Shown in pieces: positions 1 to 10,212 of a stretch of DNA of 64,000 nucleotides. The stretch spans positions 62,001-126,000 of the forward strand of contig JACPUU010000012.1 in assembly GCA_016192075.1 (NCBI GenBank), read 5' to 3'. The stretch comes from Bacteroidota bacterium. GTDB lineage: Bacteria; Bacteroidota; Bacteroidia; Flavobacteriales_D; Crocinitomicaceae. Numbering within the stretch: the first letter of the stretch is position 1; the number at the start of each line of letters is the position of its first letter. A program made the position numbers and the translations under genes. The notes under the pieces are model-generated. The model saw only the letters and a program-made list of their open reading frames with translations. It did not search any database and was not told the DNA's origin.

Positions 1-191
1 ATCTCTGCCCGAAAGAAGATATCCGTATCAGCTCACAGCTGCAGATTCTTAAAAATGAATTTACCTACACACATTCCTCGCAGTTTGAAAAGAACCGTTA
101 CAGCATTGAAACCAAAGATGTGATGACCGATATTTTTGAGTTTTGGAATTCATTGCACAAAATGAACGTGGTGATTGAAAAAACAGAGTAA
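1..191 (+). CDS. C-terminal fragment of an unidentified protein
   Basis: An open frame runs in from the left edge, with codons beginning at position 3, and stops at TAA 189-191. About 62 residues are visible. They are charged and aromatic and end in HKMNVVIEKTE, with no membrane segment and no motif that I recognise. The codon use looks like that of the neighbouring genes. The gene reads toward gyrB and is separated from it by about 270 bases holding a promoter-like box, so it is probably a separate unit. The function cannot be assigned from this fragment. Confidence 0.6.
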   Translation, partial: LCPKEDIRISSQLQILKNEFTYTHSSQFEKNRYSIETKDVMTDIFEFWNSLHKMNVVIEKTE

Positions 192-408
192 AAAAAACAG
201 GTTCTTCAGCATCATTTTAAGCCATGGTTCAGCGATGCTTTTTCTGAGGCTTTTTGCGGGGTAAATTCAGTCTTTCCAGGGCTTGATTTCAGGGCGTAGC
301 CAATATCCGGCTCATTTTTACCTTTTTAGGCTGATTTTCATGTTAATTATATGTTGAAAACTACCTCGTTTTTTGCTTTTGGAATCCCGTATTTCAGGGC
401 TTAATTTG

Positions 409-416
409 TATCTTTG
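409..416 (+). promoter_or_regulatory. Putative gyrB promoter, -7 box TATCTTTG
   Basis: TATCTTTG matches the Bacteroidota primary-sigma -7 consensus TAnnTTTG exactly and lies 48 bases before the gyrB ATG. No convincing -33 TTG is seen at the normal spacing. The same box precedes many other genes in this window. The rest of the 192-464 gap shows no gene. Confidence 0.45.
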
Positions 417-458
417 TCAGCCTTCGCTAAAGGAGGCGTTTTCAAGCTAAATTTTTAA

Positions 459-2414
<1,956 letters not shown>

Positions 2415-2422
2415 TGAGACTT

Positions 2423-2457
2423 GACTTTTGATCTTTGCGCAGCAAAGATCAAAAGTC
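2423..2457 (+). terminator. Perfect 16-bp hairpin just after gyrB
   Basis: Two 16-base arms (2423-2438 and 2442-2457) are exact reverse complements around a 3-base loop, 8 bases after the gyrB stop. There is no long U tract, so it may act as a weak terminator, an mRNA 3' end stabiliser or a repeat element. A second palindrome follows at 2465. Confidence 0.5.
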
Positions 2458-2464
2458 TTAGTCG

Positions 2465-2482
2465 TTCCGATAGCTATCGGAA
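2465..2482. repeat. 18-bp perfect palindrome TTCCGATAGCTATCGGAA
   Basis: The sequence is its own reverse complement over all 18 bases. From general knowledge, CCGATAGCTATCGG-type palindromes recur between genes in several Bacteroidota genomes. It lies between the gyrB hairpin and a block of direct repeats. Confidence 0.6.
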
Positions 2483-2484
2483 TT

Positions 2485-2660
2485 ATCCCGACCGTAGCGA
2501 AGCGGAGCGTCGGGATCTCATCAAATTTACGCGCGATGACAAATCGAAGTCTGCGTAGCAAAGATCAAAAGTCTTAGTCGAATAAATCCCGACCGCAGCA
2601 AAGCGGAGCGTCGGGATCTCATCAAATTTACGTGCGATGACAAATCGAAGTCTGCGTTAG
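2485..2660. repeat. Two direct repeats of about 75 bp (101-bp offset)
   Basis: Copy A (about 2485-2560) and copy B (about 2586-2661) share nearly all positions. Differences include GTAGCGAAG against GCAGCAAAG. Each copy starts with an inverted pair, ATCCCGAC and GTCGGGAT, that can form a hairpin, and ends with AAATCGAAGTCTGCG. No open frame of note covers them. I read this as non-coding repeat DNA. Confidence 0.7.
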
Positions 2661-2688
2661 CAAAGAAGCAAAATTCCTAGTCTCATTT

Positions 2689-2799
2689 ATCCTTGCCGTA
2701 ACGTAGTGAAGGCAAGGATCTGTTCCATGATTTCGCGTAAGCTCTTATCGAAGTCCACGCAGCAAGGATCTGTTCCATGATTTCGCGTAAGCTCTTATC
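2689..2799. repeat. 38-bp direct repeats with 50-bp period and a hairpin
   Basis: The segment from GCAAGGATCTGTTCC to GCTCTTATC occurs identically at 2712-2749 and 2762-2799. Just before it, ATCCTTGCC (2689-2697) pairs with GGCAAGGAT around 2711-2719. This completes a repeat-rich 0.5 kb gap between gyrB and the next gene. No gene is supported here. Confidence 0.7.
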
Positions 2800-2882
2800 C
2801 TTGCGACGAGCAGCGAATTTGCTTTCACTGAATATAGATTTTCAAAAATTGAATGACGTTATAACAACTTTAATTTAAGTTG

Positions 2883-2940
2883 AAAACCCGGGTCGTTCTG
2901 TTACATATCCTTAGGGATTGTTTTCAGAATCCCGGGTTTT
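2883..2940. terminator. Hairpin between convergent genes gyrB and GNAT
   Basis: AAAACCCGGG (2883-2892) pairs with CCCGGGTTTT (2931-2940), and the 3' side continues as a T run to about 2942. An alternative inner stem, GGGATT with AATCCC (2914-2919 and 2928-2933), would compete with the outer one. It sits between two convergent genes and probably stops transcription arriving from the left. Confidence 0.55.
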
Positions 2941-2947
2941 TTGTTGA

Positions 2948-3457
2948 CTAAAGTCCGGTCGTTGAAAAAAGCCGGAGTTGTTCGGTCTCACCAGGTAATA
3001 GAATTGTACCTTCCGGTTTCATTCCAACTTTCTGCAGCACGGCTATGGATGCCTTATTTTCAGGTAGTGTAATGGCTATAACACGTTTTAAGTGAAGTGT
3101 GTTAAAAGCGTAGGCCAGGCAAGCGTTTGCAATCTCTGTAGCATAGCCTTTTCCGGTAAACTCAGGCAGAAAAGCAAATCCCAGATCCACGTCATCCAGC
3201 CCGGGTCTTTTAATCAATCCACACATACCAACCAACTCACCTGAAGAAATCAATTCAACCGCGCTCAGGCCAAACCCGTTCACACGATAACTTTTCAGCG
3301 GCCCTTGTCTGAGGTAATTTTGCGCATCGGCCAGGGAATGTACATGCCGGTCACCAATGTATTTAAGCCAGCCAGCTGTATTCAAAAGTTTCAGTATAAA
3401 AGAAGTGTCATTTAGTGTAAAGGGTCTTAAAATCAGCCTTTCGGTTTCTGGTTTCAT
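2948..3457 (-). CDS. GNAT acetyltransferase, RimJ/RimL type
   Basis: This is a 169-residue acetyl-CoA-dependent N-acetyltransferase of the Acetyltransf_3 (RimJ/RimL) group. These enzymes modify amino groups of ribosomal proteins, small molecules or antibiotics; the substrate cannot be read from the sequence. The N-terminus ETERLILRPFTLND is the family opening. The acetyl-CoA binding loop is FLPEFTGKGYATEI (Q/RxxGxG/A-like), followed by the usual NxxSxxVLQKVGM segment as NKASIAVLQKVGMKPEG. I chose ATG 3457 because it leaves two residues before the conserved ETERL; an upstream TTG at 3490 would add eleven unlike residues. It is a single gene, divergent from the next one. Confidence 0.85.
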   Translation of the reverse strand: MKPETERLILRPFTLNDTSFILKLLNTAGWLKYIGDRHVHSLADAQNYLRQGPLKSYRVNGFGLSAVELISSGELVGMCGLIKRPGLDDVDLGFAFLPEFTGKGYATEIANACLAYAFNTLHLKRVIAITLPENKASIAVLQKVGMKPEGTILLPGETEQLRLFSTTGL

Positions 3458-3567
3458 TTGGGGTGTATTTGAATTCAGGGCAATGGTCAAAAGTACAATT
3501 TGAACGCTGAATTCTCCGGCTGGCAGGTTTTTTAGCTAAATTTCGGCTTATCACATTCATAAAATCA

Positions 3568-4194
3568 ATGAAAAAAGCATTTTTAATAGCAGCGCTTGGA
3601 ATGGTAGTTGGGGGAACTTGTATGAGCCAACGAAACAATGATGCCCTGGGCGGGGCAATGAATAATACAGAAGATTTTGACGATGCAATGGAGAGCTTCG
3701 AAAGAGGAGGAGCAACCAATGCAGAAGAATATTTTTTTGGTGTTCAGGCAATGGTGGTGATAATTGATGTGAAATTACGGGCAGTTGAGTACCTTGATTC
3801 AATGGATGCTAAACCAGAAGAAATAACATCACATTGTGATGACATGCTTAAGCTGATTAAAAATTGCAAAAAAGCAATGCAGCGGTATGAGGGAAAAGGC
3901 TGGACGATGCAGGATAAATTGCAGGCACTTACCATAGAGTGGGTTGACGCAGTGAAAATGCTGGTAAATAATTATATAAAACCTTTGGCAATTCCCTTCT
4001 CAATTCCTGATAAAGATTGGAAGGACGCTGATTTTGACTTTTACGACAAGTACCTGGCTGCCTATGAGATCTATTTGGAAATAGACAACCGCTGGGTTGA
4101 TTTTCAGTATGAATTCGCTGCTGCAAATGGATTTGAATTGAGTGCTGAAACAATTGACATGGATCCATTGATTAAAGAAGAAGTGGGGCAATAA
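3568..4194 (+). CDS. Secreted or exported protein, tandem paralogue 1 (lipobox lost)
   Basis: The 208-residue protein aligns end to end, without gaps, with the protein of the next gene. Both share ERGGATN/EEGGATN, EEYFFGVQA, YEGKGW, LQALTIEWVDAVK and SRWVDFQYEFA-like blocks. It is acidic and helical in character. The N-terminus MKKAFLIAALGMVVGG is a signal-type stretch. Cys18 is kept, but the residues before it are Gly-Gly-Thr, which is a poor lipobox. It may therefore be cleaved as an ordinary secreted protein or stay anchored. I do not recognise the family with confidence; it may belong to a group of small bacterial surface lipoproteins. A recent gene duplication is the simplest origin. Confidence 0.8.
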   Translation: MKKAFLIAALGMVVGGTCMSQRNNDALGGAMNNTEDFDDAMESFERGGATNAEEYFFGVQAMVVIIDVKLRAVEYLDSMDAKPEEITSHCDDMLKLIKNCKKAMQRYEGKGWTMQDKLQALTIEWVDAVKMLVNNYIKPLAIPFSIPDKDWKDADFDFYDKYLAAYEIYLEIDNRWVDFQYEFAAANGFELSAETIDMDPLIKEEVGQ

Positions 4195-4349
4195 GTTTGC
4201 CGTGGGATTATCAACGTAAACGAATGTATTTGGCACCATTATTCTAAAAGTGCAGTGCCAGTGGCTTAATACACAATTTATCGGCATATTTCAACCATTC
4301 ATCGGAAATTTGTTTAAATTCGGGCCGACTAAATAAAATTTAAAATCAA

Positions 4350-4976
4350 ATGAAAAAATCATTTTTAATGCTGCCGCTTGGTTTGGCCTTTTTGGCTTCA
4401 TGTGGCAATCAGCCTGACAACGAGGCGTTGAATCAGATAATGGAAGACAATACTGATTTTGTAGAGGCCACTGTAAGCTTTGAAGAAGGCGGTGCTACAA
4501 ATGGTGAAGAATATTTCTTTGGTGTGCAGGCTGAAGTGGTTGAAATCGACGTAAAATTACGTGAGGTTGAAAACCTGGACGAAATGGATGCAACCGCTGA
4601 AGAGTTTGGTATTCATTACGACACCATGCTTGTTATGATTGAAGATTGCAAAACAGCAATGAAACAATACGAAGGTAAAGGCTGGCCTAAACAAGATCAA
4701 TTACAGGCGCTTACTATTGAGTGGGTTGATGCTGTAAAAGGATTGGTAAATGATCACCTGAAAGCATTGGCCGCTCCAATGTCAATTCCGGATGATCAGT
4801 GGAAAGACAAAGACCTGGAACTGTATGATGAGTACCTGGTTGCTTATGAAGCATACCTTGAAATAGACAGCCGTTGGGTTGATTTTCAGTATGAATTTGC
4901 AGACGCAAACGGATTTGAATTAAGCGATGAAACAATTGATACAGACGCGCTGATTGAAGAAGATATGGCACAATAA
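4350..4976 (+). CDS. Putative lipoprotein, tandem paralogue 2
   Basis: This 208-residue protein has a signal peptide ending in the clear lipobox LASC (Cys18), so it should be lipid-anchored in the envelope. The mature part is very acidic and contains EEGGATNGEEYFFGVQAEVV, YEGKGWPKQDQ and SRWVDFQYEFADANGFELS. It is a full-length paralogue of the preceding gene at the same orientation, 155 bases downstream, and both upstream regions carry a similar TAAATTYCGG stretch. It is followed by a strong terminator. Function unknown. Confidence 0.85.
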   Translation: MKKSFLMLPLGLAFLASCGNQPDNEALNQIMEDNTDFVEATVSFEEGGATNGEEYFFGVQAEVVEIDVKLREVENLDEMDATAEEFGIHYDTMLVMIEDCKTAMKQYEGKGWPKQDQLQALTIEWVDAVKGLVNDHLKALAAPMSIPDDQWKDKDLELYDEYLVAYEAYLEIDSRWVDFQYEFADANGFELSDETIDTDALIEEDMAQ

Positions 4977-5000
4977 GAAATCTTATTCTTGTCAAAAATA

Positions 5001-5033
5001 AAAAAGCCCCGGAAATTCATTCCGGGGCTTTTT
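5001..5033. terminator. Strong bidirectional terminator
   Basis: Fourteen-base arms (5001-5014 and 5020-5033, core AGCCCCGGAA / TTCCGGGGCT) around a 5-base loop, with T runs on both strands. It serves the lipoprotein gene on the left and the convergent membrane-protein gene on the right. Confidence 0.9.
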
Positions 5034-5037
5034 GTTT

Positions 5038-5601
5038 TTAGTTACGTTTCATGCGCCGGAAACCCACAAAGACCAGAATCATACAAAGAACAAGCCCCAC
5101 CAACGCCGGAATGATAACTGCATTTCCGGAACTACCGGCGTTGTATACGCTCCATATTATCTTGCCGGTTGCCATCAGGGCCATTACACCAAGCCCCATC
5201 CACAGGCTTCTTTTCCAGCAGGCAAGGGCCAGCAGGAAAAATGAAACGGGTACCAGAAGTGTTAACATAATCTTTTGAAAATCCCAGGGAGTGAGAAAAA
5301 GCCAGTCAACTTCAAAGGCCAGAAATTCCTGCACGTTCGGTGCAACCGTTTCGGGAGCATTGAACCAGAACATGCTGGTAAACAAAGCCAGTATGGTTCC
5401 AAAAACACCGCTGTAACTTTGTTTAAAAGCAAAGAAACAAAACGGAATCAGGAACAACGGGCGAATATACCAGCTCCACTGATTCTGATGCCGTTCAAAT
5501 GCCCATGCAACAAACGATTCACTGGTGGCGCAAACACCAAAAAAAACAAGGGTCAAAATTACAAACAAAAGGGCCAGCAGGCGGTCTGTTTTCTGAGTCA
5601 T
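5038..5601 (-). CDS. Integral membrane protein of unknown function
   Basis: The 187 residues contain about five hydrophobic segments: residues 8-27, 47-62, 67-82, 108-130 and 150-180, roughly. The loop before the fourth segment is rich in aromatic residues (FLAFEVDWLFLTPWDFQKIM), and the C-terminus is basic (GFRRMKRN). There are no catalytic motifs. It lies 11 bases downstream of the pyrophosphohydrolase gene on the same strand, so the two are probably cotranscribed. Family not recognised. Confidence 0.75.
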   Translation of the reverse strand: MTQKTDRLLALLFVILTLVFFGVCATSESFVAWAFERHQNQWSWYIRPLFLIPFCFFAFKQSYSGVFGTILALFTSMFWFNAPETVAPNVQEFLAFEVDWLFLTPWDFQKIMLTLLVPVSFFLLALACWKRSLWMGLGVMALMATGKIIWSVYNAGSSGNAVIIPALVGLVLCMILVFVGFRRMKRN

Positions 5602-5612
5602 GAGGTATAATT

Positions 5613-6017
5613 TTAAGCTTCCAGAATTGATTTAATATTGGGTCTGAAATAGAGCTCTGATTTCAGTACTTTTCCATCTTCACGGTAAATAGGGTTACCG
5701 TCTTTGTCCAGTTTACTCATGTTGCTGCGCTGAATTTCTTCAAACACTTCGGTTATTTTATGCTGTAAACCGTGGCGGAGAATGGTTCCGCATAAAATAT
5801 ACAACTGATCGCCCAAAGCATCTGCAATTTCTACAATGTCTGCTTTTTGGGCTGCCTCCAGGTATTCTTCATTTTCTTCACGCATCAGTTTGTAACGCAG
5901 TAAAACCTCATCTTCTGTCAAAGCTGCGGTTGGTACATAGTGATTTTTGATTCCAAAAGCATCGTGAAAGGTCTCTACGTGCTCAATAACCCGTTTAAAC
6001 GTGATCTCTTCGCTCAT
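5613..6017 (-). CDS. MazG/PRA-PH-like nucleotide pyrophosphohydrolase
   Basis: This 134-residue all-alpha protein of the MazG/HisE/dUTPase-2 superfamily probably hydrolyses a nucleoside triphosphate to the monophosphate and pyrophosphate. The acidic metal-binding motifs are visible: MREENEEYLEA (about residues 48-58) and EIADALGDQLYILCGT (about 63-78), the ExxE...ExxD pattern of the superfamily. The N-terminal FHDAFGI matches the 'phosphoribosyl-ATP pyrophosphohydrolase-like' branch. It is not the HisE of histidine synthesis by context, as no his genes are nearby. The exact substrate is uncertain; a house-cleaning role is an inference. Confidence 0.8.
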   Translation of the reverse strand: MSEEITFKRVIEHVETFHDAFGIKNHYVPTAALTEDEVLLRYKLMREENEEYLEAAQKADIVEIADALGDQLYILCGTILRHGLQHKITEVFEEIQRSNMSKLDKDGNPIYREDGKVLKSELYFRPNIKSILEA

Positions 6018-6069
6018 TTTTACTATTTTTGAATAAAGATAATTTAACCATTTTCAAAATCCTGAATCA

Positions 6070-9000
6070 ATGCGCCTGCTTTTACTAACAATCTTTTTGT
6101 CTTGTGGATATCTGGTACACGCGCAGGATTATTATCCGCCAATAGTCAATTATTCTACCCAGCAATATGGTAAAGACCGTAATCCTGAAATCTGGTGCGC
6201 CGTTCAGGATAAACGCGGGGTTATGTATTTTGGAACAGGCAACGGCGTACTTGAATTTGACGGCCAGCAGTGGGATTTTATAACGGTACAAACCGGTGCC
6301 TACGTGCGGGCCATGGCCATTGACAGCAGCGGTGTGGTTTACGTTGGCGGATCAGGTGAATTTGGATACCTGGAACCCGATGAAACCGGTCAGCTGCAGT
6401 TTCAGTCGCTCACCGGCAAACTGATGGAAGAAGATCTTTTCTTTTTTGATATCTGGAAAATTCACGCCACCCGGTCTGAAGTATTTTTTCAAAGCCAGGA
6501 ATCGCTGATTCGCTATGATCTTGCAACCAAAACCACGGCTGTTATTTATCCTGAAAATAGTTATCACCTGAGTTTTATGGCAGCTGGTAACCTTTATGTA
6601 AGAGCACGCCAGGAGGGAATTCAGAAATTTGAAAATGGCAAACCTGAAATTTTACCGGGAACAGAATTATTCAAAGAATATGGCTTGTTTGGTGTTTTTG
6701 AAACAGCTGATGATTCCCTGCTTTTTGTAACGCAGGAACTTGGTTTATGGAAATGGAAAAACGGGGTTATGCGCCAGCTTCCTGAACTGAATTATGCACC
6801 GCTCAACAGTTTTGGTATTGTGGGTTCCATTCGTTTATCTGAAGGCAGTATTGCGTTAAGTACCCTGACAAACGGAGTTATTATTATTGATGAAAACGGA
6901 AAAATCAAGAAACGGATTGACCGGTCCAAAGGCATGCGCTCCAACGAAGTGAAAAGTATTTTTGAAGACCGTGATCAGAATATCTGGGCCATGTTGGGTA
7001 ATGGTATAGCAAAGGTTAATTATCATTCACCTTTGTCTTATTTCAATGAAAAGTCGGGTATTGAAGGCAACGTAGAGGCGGTTATACGCTTCAACAACCG
7101 GCTTTATGTAGGTACATCATTCGGACTTTTTGTACAGAATGGTGCTTCATTTGGCAGTCCTGAATTTGTAAATGCCATGGTAATACGCAACCAGGTTTGG
7201 GATTTTTGTGTGGTAGATGATGAATTATATATTGCTACTTCAGGCGGGGTATACAAAACCCGGGGGTACCATCCTGCGTTGATCAATGCTGAAAATATAA
7301 CGCTGAATTATGCAGATTATAATTTCCAAAAACTCAACGACCATAACGCCAACGTCGTTTATTTTTCAAAAGAATACAATGTATTTGTAATTGCCGGGGC
7401 AGATGGAATTTTTGCCTATGACCGGGCGTTTAAGGAACTCTGGGCATCTGAAAATATTTCTGCCCGTTTTTTAAGTGCAGAAATGGATCCGGAACATAAA
7501 AATGATTTGTGGATTGGTAGTGTTGGGGGCGGGGTATACCGGCTGCGGCTTGGTGCTGAGCAGTATGTGATTGACCAGTATTCATCCATGGATGGTTTGA
7601 ACGATGATCAGCTGGGGAAACCCATTTTATTCAACGACCGCATCATTTTTGGTTCCAGCCAGGGATTATTGTCGTTTACGCATGAAGATGAAATGGTAAA
7701 AGGACTGGCAGATAGTTTAAAACATGACCCGACTTATTATCGCGGCATGTTTCAGGGCGAGCCGTTTTATGATTCTGTTTTTTCAGCCCAGATATTGCTT
7801 GTACAGCAAGACAAAGACCGCACCTGGTTTTGCGCAGATGATAAAATCGGTTATTATGACTACCAGTCAAAGACGTTTATCAATAAACCTTTCTGGGGTA
7901 TCAACTACGGCCGTGTAAATGAGTTTTACCTGGAAGAGAATGGTGTTTTCTGGATTGGCTGTGCAGATGGATTAATCCGCTATGAAAAAAATGATCAGAA
8001 AAAATACCGGTCAACCTTCTATTCCCTGATCCGTGAATTTTCAATTAACCGTGATTCGGTCATCTTTAACGGTACGTTTGCTGATTCTACCGGCATTGTG
8101 CAGTTGGGGCAAAGTGAAGCGAAACACTTTGAATTGTCGTACCAGTTTAATGATGTGTATTTCCGTTTTTCAGCCCCTTATTTTGAAGATGAACATTCAC
8201 CTGAGTTTTCATTTATTCTGGAAGGGCATGACGATGAATGGTCTGAGTGGAGTACAAAAAATGACGCCAATTTTACCAACCTGCATGAAGGGGAGTATAC
8301 CTTCAAAGTAAAAGCGCGTAACATTTACGGTCACATTTCTGAAGAGGCATCGTTTAAATTTACCGTATTGCCTCCCTGGTATCGCACTACCTGGGCGTAT
8401 GTACTTTATGTAGTTGCTTTTATTATTATTTTCTTCATTGGTGTTAAAATAAGTTCGGCCCGTTTGAAACGTCAAAACCAGTGGCTTGAAGGAGTGGTTG
8501 AAGAGCGTACCCGTGAAATCAAGGATAAAAATGAAGTGCTTGAACATCAGAAAAAAGAAATTCAGGACAGTATCAACTATGCCAAACGTATTCAGCTGGC
8601 TATTCTTCCGCTGGAAGATGAAATGAAAAAATGGATGCCCGATTCATTTGTCCTCTTCAGACCAAAAGATGTGGTTTCTGGTGACTTTTACTGGTTTCAG
8701 GAAAAAGACAACAAACTGATTGTTGTGTGCGCAGACTGTACAGGTCACGGCGTGCCGGGTGCGTTTATGAGTATGATTGGGTCTGACAGGCTGAATAATA
8801 TTGTGAATGAGTTGCGGGTGCTTAATCCCGGAACTATTTTGTCTGAATTGAGCCGTGCCATTAAAAAATCACTGAAGCAGGATGGTGAAAAAGGCAGTAC
8901 GCGCGACGGAATGGATGCAGCTATTTGTATGATTGACCTGGCAAAAAAGACCATGATCTATGCCGGTGCAAACCGCCCGCTTTGGATTGTGCAGGACGGG

Positions 9001-9327
9001 CAGGTTGAAGAAATAAAGGCCAATAAAGTTGCTGTAGCCGGCTTTACGCCAGATGACCAGGTGTTTGATGAACATGAAATACCACTCAAACCCGGACTTA
9101 AATTTTACATGACCAGTGATGGCTACGCCGATCAGTTTGGCGGTGAAAAAGGAAAAAAATACATGGTTAAAAACATGAAAGAATTTATTCTGCAGCATTG
9201 TTTTGAAGCTTATTCAAAACAGCGTGACCAGCTTGAAACAGAACTTGTACGCTGGATGGGTGACCATGAACAGATTGATGATGTTTGCGTAATAGGGTTT
9301 GATACCACCACCCTTTTTAAGCAGTAG
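6070..9327 (+). CDS. Membrane sensor with beta-propeller and SpoIIE (PP2C) phosphatase
   Basis: The 1085-residue protein has a signal peptide (about 1-18, ending VHAQ), then a long periplasmic part with repeated two-component-regulator-propeller-like blades (such as EDRDQNIWAMLGNGIAKV and ENGVFWIGCADGLIRY) to about residue 690. A Y_Y_Y domain follows (LEGHDDEWSEWS to YTFKVKARNIYG), then one membrane helix (about 775-797), a coiled coil, and a cytoplasmic SpoIIE phosphatase domain. The metal ligands are seen in SGDFYWF, CADCTGHGVPGAFMS, DGMDAAIC and TSDGYADQFGG. By analogy with RsbU/SiaA it should dephosphorylate an antagonist protein in response to an extracytoplasmic signal. A possible partner kinase is encoded at 12804. 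It is transcribed alone. Confidence 0.9.
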   Translation: MRLLLLTIFLSCGYLVHAQDYYPPIVNYSTQQYGKDRNPEIWCAVQDKRGVMYFGTGNGVLEFDGQQWDFITVQTGAYVRAMAIDSSGVVYVGGSGEFGYLEPDETGQLQFQSLTGKLMEEDLFFFDIWKIHATRSEVFFQSQESLIRYDLATKTTAVIYPENSYHLSFMAAGNLYVRARQEGIQKFENGKPEILPGTELFKEYGLFGVFETADDSLLFVTQELGLWKWKNGVMRQLPELNYAPLNSFGIVGSIRLSEGSIALSTLTNGVIIIDENGKIKKRIDRSKGMRSNEVKSIFEDRDQNIWAMLGNGIAKVNYHSPLSYFNEKSGIEGNVEAVIRFNNRLYVGTSFGLFVQNGASFGSPEFVNAMVIRNQVWDFCVVDDELYIATSGGVYKTRGYHPALINAENITLNYADYNFQKLNDHNANVVYFSKEYNVFVIAGADGIFAYDRAFKELWASENISARFLSAEMDPEHKNDLWIGSVGGGVYRLRLGAEQYVIDQYSSMDGLNDDQLGKPILFNDRIIFGSSQGLLSFTHEDEMVKGLADSLKHDPTYYRGMFQGEPFYDSVFSAQILLVQQDKDRTWFCADDKIGYYDYQSKTFINKPFWGINYGRVNEFYLEENGVFWIGCADGLIRYEKNDQKKYRSTFYSLIREFSINRDSVIFNGTFADSTGIVQLGQSEAKHFELSYQFNDVYFRFSAPYFEDEHSPEFSFILEGHDDEWSEWSTKNDANFTNLHEGEYTFKVKARNIYGHISEEASFKFTVLPPWYRTTWAYVLYVVAFIIIFFIGVKISSARLKRQNQWLEGVVEERTREIKDKNEVLEHQKKEIQDSINYAKRIQLAILPLEDEMKKWMPDSFVLFRPKDVVSGDFYWFQEKDNKLIVVCADCTGHGVPGAFMSMIGSDRLNNIVNELRVLNPGTILSELSRAIKKSLKQDGEKGSTRDGMDAAICMIDLAKKTMIYAGANRPLWIVQDGQVEEIKANKVAVAGFTPDDQVFDEHEIPLKPGLKFYMTSDGYADQFGGEKGKKYMVKNMKEFILQHCFEAYSKQRDQLETELVRWMGDHEQIDDVCVIGFDTTTLFKQ

Positions 9328-9483
9328 TTGCCTTGTCCGATGATTTGATGGGTTGATGCTGTCAATAAGGAGTTGATTTATTAATTCATTGATAATCAGT
9401 TTGTTTTGTTGTCTGATGCGATTTAAGCAGATAAAACAAAAGAAATTACCGGTAATGATTTGGTGAATCTGATTTATTCTTCG

Positions 9484-9491
9484 TAATATTG
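9484..9491 (+). promoter_or_regulatory. Putative rplS promoter, -7 box TAATATTG
   Basis: TAATATTG differs from TAnnTTTG at one base and lies 34 bases before the rplS ATG. The stretch GGAGGGAA further downstream could serve as a ribosome binding site, which is unusual in this window. Confidence 0.35.
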
Positions 9492-9525
9492 CACCCCGAA
9501 TTGGAGGGAATTAAAGATTTTAGTC

Positions 9526-9891
9526 ATGAATAACATTGTAAAAGAAGTACAGACAGAACTATTGGGAACCAGCAAGGTTCCTGCGTTTAAAGCAGGTGCA
9601 ACGGTTACTGTTCACTATAAAATTAAAGAGGGAAACAAAGAGCGTATCCAGCAGTTTCAGGGCGTTGTAATTCAACGTCGTGGTTCAGGATCAACTGAAA
9701 CATTTACTGTTCGTAAAATGTCAGGAAACGTTGGTGTTGAGCGTATTATTCCGGTTTGTTCACCATTTATTGATAAAGTAGAGGTAAACAAAGAAGGAGA
9801 TGTTCGCAGAGCACGTATTTTCTACTTCAGAGAGCGTACAGGTAAATCTGCACGTATCCGTGAAAAACGTCATTTCTCGAAAGAAGGATAG
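9526..9891 (+). CDS. rplS: 50S ribosomal protein L19
   Basis: L19 sits at the 30S-50S interface and helps form intersubunit bridges. The 121 residues contain the family blocks [51 protein letters not shown] and the basic tail [15 protein letters not shown]. The length is normal. In many bacteria rplS follows trmD; here trmD is some 49 kb away at 58813, so that linkage is broken. A terminator follows directly. Confidence 0.97.
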   Translation: MNNIVKEVQTELLGTSKVPAFKAGATVTVHYKIKEGNKERIQQFQGVVIQRRGSGSTETFTVRKMSGNVGVERIIPVCSPFIDKVEVNKEGDVRRARIFYFRERTGKSARIREKRHFSKEG

Positions 9892-9913
9892 CCTTTTTTC
9901 TACAACCATTGAA

Positions 9914-9942
9914 AACCCGGAAGACACCTTCCGGGTTTTTTT
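9914..9942 (+). terminator. rplS terminator
   Basis: AACCCGGAAG (9914-9923) pairs perfectly with CTTCCGGGTT (9928-9937) around a 4-base loop and runs into seven T residues. It lies 22 bases after the rplS stop. Confidence 0.9.
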
Positions 9943-10212
9943 GTTTTCAATCGCTGGAATCATTGGGTTATAACAGCGTGTGATTGAACACGGATGAAAC
10001 TGATCCCAGAGGGTTTCTTCACTCCCTTGTCTCTCTAAGCAAAGCGAAGAAACTACTGCTAAATTTAAACGGCTTCCAGGTTTGTTCTCAAATCTGTGCT
10101 CTAAAGAACCGGGGGAAAAGAGATAGCAAAGAAAAAACGTCAGAAATGCAATTTTTGAACGGATGCGTCCGTGATTTTAGAAATCAGCTAAAGCAAAAAG
10201 CCGGACAGTGAA
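9943..10212. other. Gap without a supported gene
   Basis: Apart from the rplS terminator on its left, this stretch holds degenerate pieces such as GGGTTTCTTC and AGCAAAGCGAAGAAAC that resemble the short repeats seen elsewhere in the window. A 75-codon open frame at 9984-10211 has no start context or protein-like features and I do not call it. Confidence 0.5.

Noticed and set aside
3408-3802. Overlapping minus-strand frames opposite the first tandem paralogue
   Set aside because: The plus-strand gene has a full-length paralogue next to it, which proves that its frame is the coding one.
5275-5610. 111-codon open frame on the plus strand opposite the membrane protein gene
   Set aside because: The minus strand gives a coherent multi-helix membrane protein in an operon; the plus frame is Lys- and Asn-rich without features.
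9984-10211. 75-codon open frame on the plus strand
   Set aside because: No promoter or start context, low-complexity basic composition and overlap with repeat-like words; it probably occurs by chance.
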